Shown here: in pieces, positions 27,184 through 38,300 of the stretch
Position numbering within the stretch: the stretch's first letter is position 1
Layout of the letters: the number at the start of each line of letters is the position of its first letter
DNA from: Acorus gramineus
Lineage: Eukaryota > Streptophyta > Magnoliopsida > Acorales > Acoraceae
Reading direction: 5' to 3'
Assembly (NCBI GenBank): GCA_030737835.1
Contig: CM060854.1
Coordinates: 17,092,859 to 17,156,858, forward strand
Length of the DNA stretch: 64,000 nucleotides
The notes under the pieces: model-generated
The model's database searches: none
Told to the model about the DNA's origin: nothing
What the model saw: only the letters and a program-made list of their open reading frames with translations
Made by a program: the position numbers and the translations under genes

Positions 27184-27562
27184 GAGCATCTTCAATGGAT
27201 ATGTTAACTCATTAGTTAGTGTTAGATTTTTAAAAAACATGTAAAAATGGTGCTCCAATAAAAGTGTTAAGAACAAACTAAATGTGGACCCCGCCTGTCA
27301 TATGTTAAGGGAAGTGTTAATTGTAGCTGGTGTTTTAGCCAACCAAATGTGGACCCCACCGTTTAAAAGATTCAAAAAAATATTTTTTTGAGTAGGTGAA
27401 GAGGTGGGTCCACTATTATTTTAGTTAGTTATTTAATTAATTTATTGGAGTAACAATAACCAACTAAATAATAATGTAGTAAATGAGTGTCTAGTTGAGT
27501 GATAAAATGTTGACATGGCACTTTAACATCTTGATTAACTAACATGTCCATTGAAGATGCTC
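27184..27562. mobile_element. PIF/Harbinger (Tourist-like) MITE with TTA target duplication
   Basis: Terminal inverted repeats GAGCATCTTCAATGGATATG (left) and GAGCATCTTCAATGGACATG (right, reverse complement) continue into TTA and differ at one base. Perfect TTA copies flank the element at 27181-27183 and 27563-27565. The 379-bp length, 3-bp TTA duplication and this terminus are typical of Tourist-like MITEs. It has no coding capacity. Confidence 0.85.
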
Positions 27563-27714
27563 TTACATGGTGTAACCGAAGCAGTGAGGGTATTTTAGGA
27601 CTCTAAATTAAATCGGCCCGCTTCACCGCTTCTGTGATTTCCCTTTCTACCCCTAACAGACCTGGTATCTCCACTAATGTCGTCTTATCATATTTTTATG
27701 TTAAAAAAAAATAA

Positions 27715-28764
27715 TCTATATTACTATATAAAAGTCTCTTAAACCAAAAACTTGCCATTTGACCATTTTGCCCATGTCAATCCATTCAATCACATTACAA
27801 TCCATTCACACCATTTTAATAACAACCATTTGACCATTTTGCCCCTACGTTTCTATTTAATTCCATGAAAATCCATTTACATCATTTTAATCCCTACAAA
27901 TCTATTCAATCACATGAAAATCCATTCACATCATTTTAATCATGTCATAATTTATTCCAATATATTTTATCATATCTTTTATACACACACACACACACAT
28001 ATATATAATAAAATCATTTTAATAATTTACATAAATTATATGTATTTAGATTTTTCATATATATTAACTGAAATTATATTAATATATTTATTAACTTATA
28101 ATTAAATTCGGATATTATACTATTATCAAGATAAGAGGATGCTTATAAAATGAAAAGATATTCAAAATATAATTAATTGTTACCAATTGAAATTAGAATA
28201 ATATATTTAATATTATAAGAATAAGGGGATGCTTATAAAATGAAAGGATATTCAAAATATAATTCACTTTTAGAATATATTTTGTACCCTATTTTGATAA
28301 GGAAAATTAAAATTAATTTTTTTTGTGGTTTAGATAATATTGATAATCAAATGAGAAAAACGTTCTAATTAAATGGTAAATATGACTTTAATATTAAAAG
28401 AATGACTACAACAACAAAAAATATTAATATTTGCATTTAAAAATGATAATTAATATATAAATTTTTTAATTAATATTTAATGTTCCCATTACTTTCATAT
28501 TTGTTTAAATTAGGATATATATAAAAGATATGATGAAATCCATTTAAAGTTTTCATATAATTTGCATATCAGTTTATCAATAAAAATATGAAATCTATTT
28601 AAATTTTATCTTTAATTTGAATGTTAATTTGATTTTATTCTGAATACTATCCAAATTATTAAAGACAATATAATTAACAGCAATTTTTTTTTTAATTATG
28701 AAGAAAATCTGAAGACTAAGGAGACGAGATTGTGTCCCTTGATACTCGTTGATTATATTGGCAT
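27715..28764 (+). mobile_element. Helitron-type 5' end, copy 1 (3' end not located)
   Basis: The segment begins A/TCTATATTACTATATAAAA, a plant Helitron-like 5' terminus (TC after a host A). The CTCTTAAACC leader and repeated imperfect units (CCATTTGACCATTTTGCCC, ATCCATTCAAT) recur at 44158 and 44889. Shared internal blocks such as GGATGCTTATAAAATGAAA occur near 28138, 28228 and 44460. The foldback element at 28774 interrupts or borders it. I could not find the 3' hairpin and CTRR end. Confidence 0.5.
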
Positions 28765-28773
28765 TAAATTCAA

Positions 28774-29806
28774 GGGTTAAAGACATCTAAGTCCCTACAA
28801 ACATGGAAAAACCCATATAAGTCCCTATTAAAATTGGGACAGACGTACGAGTCCCTGAAAACTCAGAAAAACCCAATTATCATCCCTCAGTTAAATTTCC
28901 ATCCAAACTTAACAGAATATTCTTAGAATATTCCGTTACATATAATTGTGTAGACATTGAAGTCTTTATAAACAGTCATAAAGACAAATTAGTCCCTGCA
29001 AAAGATAAAATTGCCCCTCAAAGACTTTTACATTAAATTGTATATACATTGCAGTCCCTATAAACAATCATAAAGATAAATTAGTTCCTGCAAAAGATAA
29101 AATTGCCCCTGAAAAGATTTTTACATTTAATTGGATAGACATTACAGTCCTTATAAATAATTGTAAAGACAAAATGGTCCCTGTAAAAGATAAAAATGCC
29201 CGTGAAGAATGCATTCTACCGGTTAAAATATTGTTTTTACATTCAAATTGTGATATTCAGGTGGAGTGTGATTGATAGGATAGAAGATGAAAAAATAAAT
29301 AAATAAATTATATTATTTGTCTTTATGATTGTTTATAAGGACTGCAATATCTACACAATTAAATGTAAAAATCCTTCAGGGGTATTTTTATCTTTTACAG
29401 AGACCAATTTGTCTTTACGATTGTTTATAAATACTGTAATGTCTATTCAATTAAATGTAAAAGTCTTTCAGGGGCAATTTTATCTTTTGCGAGGACTAAT
29501 TTGTTTTTATGATTATTTATAGGGACTGCAAAGTGTACACAATTTAATGTAAAAGTTTTTTATGGACAATTTTGTCTTTTGCAGAAACGAATTTGTCTTT
29601 ATGACTGTTTATAAAGACTCCAATGTCTACATAATTATATGTGATGGAATATTCTGATAATATTCTGTTAAGTTTGGATGGAAATTTAACTCAGGGATGA
29701 TAATTGGGTTTTTCTGAGTTTTCAGGGACTCGTACGTCTGTTCCAATTTTAATAGGGACTTATATGGGTTTTCTCATGTTTGTAGGGACTTAGATGTCTT
29801 TAACCC
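28774..29806. mobile_element. Mutator-like foldback element, 1,033 bp, 9-bp TSD
   Basis: The ends are GGGTTAAAGACATCTAAG and its exact inverse at the right. The two arms (about 28774-29210 and 29330-29806) are inverted copies for over 400 bp. Each arm contains imperfect tandem units of roughly 110-125 bp built around AGTCCCT, TAAACA and AAAGATAAAATTGCCCC. Perfect TAAATTCAA copies flank it at 28765-28773 and 29807-29815. A 9-bp duplication with very long inverted arms is characteristic of Mutator-like (MULE) foldback elements. It has no ORF and is non-autonomous. Confidence 0.85.
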
Positions 29807-30207
29807 TAAATTCAAATGTATTGCTTAAATTTGAAATGGTAAAAAAAAGAACAATCCCAAAAAATTATTAAACATTCAAAATTTGTAATTAATATATAAA
29901 TAGATGTAATTAATATATTAATCCACCATAAATTTCATGGATAGTGGAGGTTACTTGTAGGTTACATATATTGATATGGATGTATAATTAGTTTTTAAAA
30001 TACATTTAAGTTTGCCCTTTTCATTGATTATTGATTGATTATTGATACATGCTCTTCAATTGAATTTATTCAATTTATTCCCTCAAACCTTGGCATTTAC
30101 TGATGGGAATGATGGGAATACGAGGAGTTTCATTTGTTTTCTAAAAGCTCACAAAATGAAAAAAAAAAAATTGCTTCTTCACCCTGCTTCGGTTGAAAAC
30201 CCTAACA

Positions 30208-30543
30208 ATGTTAGGACCCAGAGATGATGGAAGAGGGGGTCGGAGAGGAGGCCGCATCGGAGGAATTGTCAGCGGAGAAGGTATAGGTCAAGACCCGTCG
30301 ATGCTGAACGTCGAAGACCGCTCGACCGCCTCTCGGACCCCTTCCTCCTCAACATGGTCACCAACGATAAGTGCTTTCGTAGCTGCCCTGTGGTCTCCGC
30401 CGCTCCACTCCCTCACCTTCCTCACTAACGATCTCCTTCTAGGCATCACTGACTCCTCCGACGACCCATACAATCCCACCTCCTCCCCGTGCGACTACGA
30501 GGTGTCTTCTAATCCATATTTTGAAGCCCCTTGTCAATATTAA
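30208..30543 (+). other. Unrecognised open frame, possible gene fragment
   Basis: A 111-codon open frame (MLGPRDDGRGGRRGGRIGG at its start) lies in a local GC-rich island preceded by an AAACCCTAA-like leader, as in many plant 5' ends. Another frame reads DRLSDPFLLNM, then CFRSCPVVS, weakly reminiscent of an F-box, but it is interrupted by stops and reaches no second domain. I do not recognise a product. It may be a degraded first exon. The stretch 30544-31375 after it shows nothing coding. Confidence 0.2.
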
Positions 30544-31914
30544 ATCTCACATAAATATGCTGAATCAGTTGGCTTTTTTTTTAAAAAGCAGGGAATTTTA
30601 CATTCAGGGAATTACAAGGAGAAATAGAAGGTGAATTCCATGACTCCAGTCAGTATCTCACACTTATAGGTTGTAATTTAAGGGATTTTATAAATTACAG
30701 GGTTTTATTCCATTTATCTACTCAATTTGTCTTTACAGGGCGCTGGAACCATCAGTTCTGCCTATAGAAAGAAAGTGAAGCTGTTAAGCAACATCTCTTA
30801 ATTTTCATTAGGTTGTTATCAACTGTGTTGCTTTTTCTTATTGTCTATAAGGTGATTCTATTATTTCAATAATCAAGATTTCTATCTTTGAAAATTGTGT
30901 TTGAAGATTAGTTTATGTTTATTGGTGGTTATTGTAAAATGATAAATGCCTGCACCATGTTCCTGAATTGTCTATGTACTATGTTTTGGTTCATATAATT
31001 GGTAGGTAGACAAATTCCATGGGTTTATCCTTCTATTTCTCCGTGTGTGTACTCTTGCTTGATTTACAATCCATAGTACATAAAAAATATGGTGTATGCA
31101 ATACAATCAAGAGACATGATTCCCTCTTTCCCATCCCCTCTTGTCTTGCATGTGTTTTTGAATAAAATTTTAGACATATTGTTGTTACTCCTTTTCTGGT
31201 CATATTACTATATTAGCAGTCGACCACATTTATTTTTCTGGTGTTCTGAATTTTCTATTTTATCAATTGTTTCTATATTGAGATTTTTTTTGTGTGTTAA
31301 ATTATGATCATATCTGCTACAATTATTATTTGAAAAAGATGCCAAAAAAAGTCCCCTGCGACATTTTTCCTGGTCCATTGTGTCACGCCCCGGGCGTCCC
31401 CGAGACGCGGCAAGTGTATATATAATATCAGAATCTACACAGGAGGTCAATAATATCATACACAAGCAGCCAAAATGACACAGAGACAACAAAAGCAGGG
31501 CTGACAGGATATATACACGAAATGCGGATAACTAAGACTGAATCTGTAATCAAAACACACTACAGACTCCATACATAATCACATGTCCTGTGAGAGCCAA
31601 TATACATACAAAGACATCCAAATACAACCAAACGCGTGCCCAAGCACGGAAAATAATACATACTGGTACAAGGGATGCTGATAGTCTCAGAAACTCGCGG
31701 GACGTGGCGCTACTCCGCTACTGATGAAGTCCCTCGGGGAGCTCCTCCTCTGGATCCGACTCAGATGACACTGTAGAGAAAATATTATGCGAGGGGTGAG
31801 CCACACGCTCAGTGAACGGCACAACCCATGCATCACAGACAATATTGACTTCAACCAGATAAACCTTATCATCCACAACCACATTTACCATAGCCACAAT
31901 TAACAACAATTCCT

Positions 31915-32270
31915 CAAACTAGTGGGTCGCTACCGCCCACCCACTACACCCTCACCCTCACCCTCAATGGGTGACCAAGGATATTGGGACTAATCAACAC
32001 AAAACCAGCGGGTCGCTTCCGCCAACCCGCCACACCCTCACCCTCACCCTCAATGGGTGACCAAGGATATTGGGACTTACTACACCATTCCAGCAGGTCG
32101 CTATCGCCAACCTACTACACCCTCACCCTCACCCCTCAACAGGAGTGACATAGGATATTGGGACTGACAATCATCCATAGACAAATCCAGCGGGTCGCTC
32201 ATCGCCAACCCACTACACCCTCACCCTCACCCTACAACGGGTGACGCAGGCTCTTGGGACTGACTAGGCT
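31915..32270 (-). repeat. Four tandem units with telomere-like CCCTCA motif in LTR A
   Basis: Each unit holds GTGGGTCGCT-like sequence, CACCCTCACCCTCACCCT, a CAA(T/C)GGGTGAC(C/G) variant and ATTGGGACT. Copy number differs between the three LTRs (four in A, two in B at about 38160-38330, one in C at about 41990-42045). Confidence 0.85.
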
Positions 32271-33179
32271 GTTGGTCACCCTTGGTCCACCGATAGTCTC
32301 TCCTCACTCCGTAGGTCGTTTGGCCACTCCCACGTTCAGCACAGTCCTTCTACCAAATCAGGAGGCGCCTACTACTGGGAGCCCCTCCACGGGACAACCT
32401 GTCTAACGCTGAGGTAGTCTCTAAAGGATCCAACGAAGGGAACATAACAGCCTATCCATCGCATATGATCCACTCGGATCCGCAGACAACACATCATAAC
32501 AACACTAATGTTCTGAATTCCTCAGAACCCACCAGGCGGATAACTACGATGCGGGGAACATGCATAAGGTTATAACAAGGTGGAATATCGTTGGGGAAAG
32601 AAACTCGGGAGGGCAGCGTGAGTTCCCATTATAGGACACCCCGACAACCAAACAAGGAACACGGTGTACCCTAACCCGGGTCTCACGGCTGTCCTCGCAA
32701 GGCCCCTCCCCTATAATATTCACTATAACATGCAATTTAACAAAATACTAGCATTTAATTTAATAAATAAACTAGTAGGGCACATGCATCGGTCGGGCTT
32801 CCTAACATGGAACCAGGGACATGCTGCATGGCTCATACACATATCCTAAGGGTGCAAGTCCCTAACATGCAAAGTCTAGGGTAACATGCATTCTACAATT
32901 AAATCATGCTCGCATGATATACATATTACACATGCCAATATCTATCCATGGTGCCCCAGGAGAGGTCGGTATACGCCCAAGTGCGTATAACACCTCTCTA
33001 CTGGGTTGGATTGTCCCACTCACCGGAGATCGGGGTCGTCGCGCGACCGTCCGTCTAGATCTGCAAGACAGACATTTATACGGTGAGTAAAATCCACAAA
33101 CACACTAAAAATACCCAACAATACATTAAACTACCCCAAAAATACCCCATACTCGGGCAAACGTACATACGGCACGTAC

Positions 33180-34200
33180 GCACGCTAGCCCGAGCACTCC
33201 GGCTCACTCCCGCACCACCGGCAACCACCCGCACGGCCACCCGACCCCTCGGGTGTGCCGCCGCGCCTCAGCCCGCGCGCCCAGGCGCCGCCGGGCCCCT
33301 GCCCGCCGCCCTGGACCCGTAGCCGAGCCACCCGGTGCGCCACCGCCCACTGCGCCCCGCCGCAGCAGCCCGCGCGCACCCCCGCGCTCCCCGCGCACAC
33401 CACGCGAGCACGCCGCACGCCCCGCGCGCCCAGCGCCTCGCCCCGCGCGCACCGCCAACTCCGCCCTGCGTGCACCACCAGCCTCCACACCGCGCGCACG
33501 CCTGCCTCTGCCCAGCGCCCCGCGCGCACGCCCCCCAGCGGTGCCCAGCGCCCAGCGCCCAGCACCCTCGGCCTGCACCGGGTACCCGCGACCCAGCGCC
33601 CAGCGCTCAGCGCCCAGCACCCAGCCTGCCCGCGCTGCTGCCCCCGTTGCCTGCCTGCGCGCGTCGCCGAGTGGCCCGAGCACCGCTCGCCTGCACGCCC
33701 GGGGCACTGCCCGCCTGATGCCCGAGCGCCCCTGCCCTGCTCGCCTGCGCGCCCAGCCAGCTCGCCCGGCCCGCCAGCGCGCACAGCCCAGCAACCTGCT
33801 CCGCACGCCTCTCCCTGCACCCCCCGAGCGCACGCCCGCGTGCGCACCCGCGCGCACGCGCTCGCGCGCCCAGCAAACTGGTGCACCTGCTCCCAGCCTA
33901 CCCAGCTAGCCAGCGCTCAGCACCCCCGCTCGCCCAGCACGCCCAACGCCTGCAGCACCACCCGAGCGCACGCCGCGCGCACGCCTGTGCGCACGCACCC
34001 GCGCGCCCGGCCATCTGGTGCCCCACGCTGCTGCGCCTGCTGCCAGCGCTCCCGGGACAGCCACCCCACCTACCCGAGCAGCCTAGCTCCCCTACCCGAG
34101 CACCCACTCACCACCACCGGCCACCCCCGGCCTCCGACCATCTCCACAGCCCCCGACGGCCACCCACCGCCGCCGACCGCCTCCCAACCCCAAATCCCAC
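33180..34200. repeat. GC-rich core of LTR A
   Basis: About 1 kb of extreme GC content with strand asymmetry (C-rich on the plus strand), built from degenerate repeats such as CCCAGCGCCCAGCGC. Long open frames exist on both strands and in several frames, with only Arg/Ala/Pro/Gly-type composition. That is what stop-poor GC-rich sequence gives, so no gene is called. Confidence 0.85.
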
Positions 34201-35079
34201 CTCCTAACATCCATCTAAACAAGAAAAGGGGGGAAATAGGGCTTACCAAGGGGAGGAAGGGAAGTCCGGACGCTCTCCGCGCACCGAAACCTCTCCCAAA
34301 GGGTTTCCAACGCCCCGATCTACCTCCACCACCGAGATGGCTCAAAACAGAGGAGAAGAGAGGGCGGACGGACGGCCAAAACTCGCCGGAATTGGGATTT
34401 GAAAACACCGAAGTGTAGATCGGGACCCGATCTACACTTCCTATGCTTTAGGTTTTAAGCTTTGAGGGGTCTAGGGGGCTCAAAAGCAAGAAAAATGGAG
34501 AAGGGGAGAGAGAGAGCTTGGGGAGGAAGATGATGAATAGTGCCAAGCACTTTTAAATCCCACTTATATAGTGAGCGACTTAAAAACCCAGATACGCCCC
34601 GAAACTGTGAAATTTCGGAAACGTTACCGGAATTCGATGAAATTTTCGTGAGAGGTCTAAAACGGCACCAGGACACCAAATATGCAGTTATATTTCCAAT
34701 CGGAGTCCTCTAGCTCAGGACGATAGCTAACAGTCCAAAAATTAGCGGTTCCGATCAAAACCAGAAAAAAATCGAAAAACTGCCAGAACGCTCCAACGGT
34801 TATCAGCAGGCTAAAAAGTGACACATATATAACACATTGTAGTGAGATGATTTTGGTGTTCGTTCATTATATGGATTCATGAATGTTATAAGTTTTTTGT
34901 TTGATGAATTCTACTTGAATATGTATCTATATATGGTTTGCGAGCTGTTTTTATCTTCCATCTTCTTGTATAGGAGGATGTTAATACTTGTAACATGTGG
35001 AAAGTTTAGATATGCTAATAGTCATCATTTGTCCTTCATACAAGTGAGCTTAATCCACGGTATAAATTTTTCATTGTAG

Positions 35080-35159
35080 GTATCATGCTGAACTGCTGGC
35101 AGAGCGTAACAAGCTAAGCCCTTTTATGCCAGTGCTTCCCCACTGCTATCGATTGTAGG
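35080..35159 (+). pseudogene. Stranded exon of a STAR/KH (Quaking-like) RNA-binding protein gene
   Basis: The phase-1 exon begins after a tttcattgtag acceptor and reads YHAELLAERNKLSPFMPVLP then HCYRL, followed by an in-frame TAG and a GGTGAGT donor. Plant STAR-type KH proteins carry this QUA1-like segment (ELLAER.KL.PFM.VLP..YRLLNQEI) just before the KH domain. No other exon of the gene was found nearby. The stop and isolation between two LTRs indicate a relic, unless remaining exons lie far away. Confidence 0.7.
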
Positions 35160-35305
35160 GTGAGTAGCGAATGGGAATAGTTGCATGGATATGTTCATAT
35201 GGTTGGAAAATCATAACATTTATGAATATCCTACCCAGTAGATATTTCTTTAATTCAATATACTTGAATTTCCAACTTATCTATGAGTTTATGAATATGT
35301 GTTTT

Positions 35306-38300
35306 TGTTATACTTGTGTCACTTTTAGCCTGCTGGTAACCGTTGGAGCATCCTGGCAGTTTTTAAAATTTTTAGGGTTTTCGATCGGAACCGCTAATTT
35401 TTGGACTGTTAGCTATCGTCCTGAGCTAGAGGACTCCGATTGGAAATCTAACTGCATATTTGGTGTCCCGGTGCCATTTTAGGCCTCTCACGAAAATTTC
35501 ATCGAATTCCGGTAACGTTCCCGAAATTTCGCAGTTCCGGGGCGTATCTGGGTTTTTAAGTGACTTGGTATAAATAGCGGGTGAGAAAATGTCTTATGTC
35601 ACTATTCATCATCCCTACCAAATCCCTCTCTCTCCTCCCTCTCTCTTTTTCTTCCATTAGAGGCCCTTAGACCCCTCAAACCCAAAAACCTAAAGCATAG
35701 GAAGTGTAGATCGGGTCTCGATCTACACCCCGGTGTTTTCAAATCCCTTTTCCGACGAGTCTAGCCACTCCGACCTCCTCTCTTTCTCCTCTGTTTTGGC
35801 CCGGTTCGAAGGCCGTGGTAGATCGGGGCGTAAGAGGGGCTTTGGGAAAGGTTTCGGCGCGCGGAGAGCGTCCGGACTTCCCTTCCTCCCTTGGTAAGCC
35901 CTATTTTCCCCTCTTTTCTTGTTTAGATGGATGTTAGGAGGGTGGAAATGAGGTTGGGTGGTGGTCGGAGGCGGTGGATGGCCGTCGGAGGGCTGGGGTG
36001 GTGGTCGGAGGCCGTGGGTGGTCGGTGGTGGTTAGTGGGTGCTCGGGTAGGGGAGCTAGGCTGCTCGGGTAGGTGAGGTGGCTGTCCCGGGAGCGCTGGC
36101 AGCAGGCGCAGCAGCGTGGGGCACCAGGTGGTCGGGCGTGCGGGTGCGTGCGCTCGGGTGGTGCTGCAGGCGCTGGGCGTGCTGGTCGAGCGGCTGGAGC
36201 TGGGCGGCGGTGCTGGGAGTGATGGCCGTGAGGGCGGGGCGCGCGCGGGTGCCGCGCATGGGGCGCAGGGCACTCGGGCGTGCGGCAGGCAACAGGCGCA
36301 CCAGTTTGCCGGGCGCGCGAGGGCGTGCGCGCGGGCGCGCGCGCGGGCGTACGCTCGGGGGGTGCAGGGAGAGGCATGCGGGTAGGCAGGCTGTGGGCTG
36401 TGCGCGCGGGCAGGCCGGGCTGGCAGGCTGGGCGCGCAAGCGAGCAGGGCAGGAGGTGCTCGGGCATCAGGCGAGCAGTGCCGGGCGTGCAGGCGAACGG
36501 TGCTCGGGCCACTCGGCGACGCGTGCAGGCAGGCAACGCGGGCAGCAGCGTGGGCCTGCTGCCAGGCGCGCTGGGCTCGTGTTGCGCGTGCGTGCGCGTG
36601 GGCGCTGGGTGAGGGTCCCGGGTGCTGGGCGCTGAGCGTCGGGTGCTGGGCCGCGGATACCGGGCGCTGGGCGGAGGCGCAGGCGTGCGCGGGGTGCAGT
36701 AGGTGCGAGCGGGTGGCGCACGGGGTGGTGCGCGCGGCTAGAGGGTGGTAGGTGCGCGCGGAGTGCGTGCGGATGGGGGCTGGAGATGCGCGCGGGGTGC
36801 GCGCGGGGCGTGCGGGGTGCTCGCGGGCCAGCGATGGCGTGCGGGGTGTGCGCGGGCGGCTGCGCTGGGGCGCAGGGGGCGCGCGGTGCACACGGGAGGC
36901 TCGGCGGCATGTCTCGGCGGCGGGCAGGGACCGGCGGTGCGCGGAGTGCGCGGGCCGAGGCGCGGCGGTGCGCCCGGGCGGTCGGGTGGCCGTGCGGGTG
37001 GTTGCCGACCGTGCGGGTGTTTGCCGGAATGCTCGGGCTAGCGTGCGTGCGGGTCGTATGCACGTTTGCCTGAGTGTTGGGAGCTTAGTTGTGGGTTTAT
37101 GCAAGTTCTTGTGTATTTTGTAGTATTTGTGGATTTTAACTCACCATATTGAATGTCTATCTTGCAGATCTAGACGGGCGGTCGCGCGACGACCCAGATA
37201 CTGGTGAGTGGGACAATCCAACCCAGTAGAGAGGCGTTATACGCATTTGGGCGTATACCGACCTCTCCTGGGGCGTCATGGATTATATTAACCTGTGGTA
37301 ATATGTATTCCATGCTTGCATGATTTAAATGTAGAATGCATGCTACCCTAGACTTGTATGTTAGGGACTTGTACCCTTAGGATATGTGTATGAGCCATGC
37401 ACCATGTCCCCTGTTTCATGTTAGGAAACCTCGGCCTATGTATGCGTCCTACTAGTTTGTTTATTAAATTAAATGCTAGTGTATGTTAAATCGCATGCCT
37501 TAGGTAATATTATCGGGAGGAGCCTTGCGAGGTCAACATTGAGACCCGTGTTAGGGTACTCCGTGTTCCTTGTTTGGTTGTCGGGATGTCCTGTATCGGG
37601 AACTCACGCTGCCCTCCCAAGGTTTCTAGTCCCAATAATATTATAAGTAATGTTGTATGATTGGTATGATTATTAGCATGATTAGTGAATATTATAGGGG
37701 AGGGGCCTTGCGAGGACAGCGGTGAGACCCGTGTTAGGGTACTCCGTGTTCCTTGTTTGGTTGTCGAGGTATCCTGTATCGGGAATTCACGCCGCCCTCC
37801 CGACTTTCTTTCCCCCAATGATATTCCAGCATTGCTTTTGATTGTACTTATTCCCCGCATCTTGGATATGCGCCCTGGAGGAACTCTGAAGAGTTCATGA
37901 CATTTGAGTGGTAGAGATGTGATGTCAGCAGATCCGAGTGGATCATATGCGTATGGATAGGCTGTTCTGTTCCCTGCGTTGGATCCGGTAGAGGCTACCC
38001 CAGCGTTAGAAAGGCCGTCCTTCGGAGGACCCACATCAGTAGGCACCTCCTGATTTGGTTTCGGACTGTGCTGAAGTTGTGGGTGGAGACCAAGCGGCCT
38101 ACGGAGTGGAGGAGAGACTATCGGTGGACTAAGGGTCACCAACAGCCTAGTCAGTCCCAAAATCCTATGTCACCCGTGGTAGGGTGAGGGTGAGGGTGTA
38201 GTGGGTTGGCGATGAGCGACCTACTGGATTTGTGAATGGATGATTATCAGTCCCAATAGCCTATGTCACCCATTGATGGGTGAGGGTGAGGGTGTGGTGG

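Larger units (their letters stand above)
31381..34834 (-). mobile_element. Very long solo LTR, copy A (3,454 bp, minus orientation)
   Basis: Read on the minus strand it starts TGTTATATATGTGTCAC and ends GGGGCGTGACA, so it has the TG...CA of an LTR. Perfect 5-bp duplications CATTG flank it (31376-31380, 34835-34839). No second LTR, primer site, polypurine tract or gag-pol is adjacent, so it is best read as a solo LTR. Internal parts, in element order: TATA box (ACTATATAAG, about 34560), 25-nt palindrome (34413-34437), GC-rich core (about 33180-34200), hairpin (about 32955-33005) and four tandem about 75-90-bp units (about 31915-32270). The length and terminus suggest a Tekay/Del-type chromovirus, which is inference. 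Confidence 0.8.

Noticed and set aside
30209..30420. F-box-like reading (DRLSDPFLLNM … CPVVS)
   Set aside because: Similarity is short, the frame is broken and no downstream domain follows; kept only as an unrecognised fragment.
31960..32250. Telomere-like CCCTCA runs taken as an interstitial telomere or a CRISPR-like array
   Set aside because: The motif is not the plant telomere repeat TTTAGGG, it lies inside an LTR with few imperfect units, and this is plant nuclear DNA.
33185..34418. Long open frames on both strands (up to 387 codons) in LTR A
   Set aside because: They overlap each other in several frames, have only Ala/Arg/Pro/Gly-type composition and lie in a GC-rich tandem-repeat core where stop codons are rare by composition.
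35923..37104. 393-codon minus-strand open frame in LTR B
   Set aside because: Same artefact as in copy A, and the corresponding region is mostly deleted in copy C.
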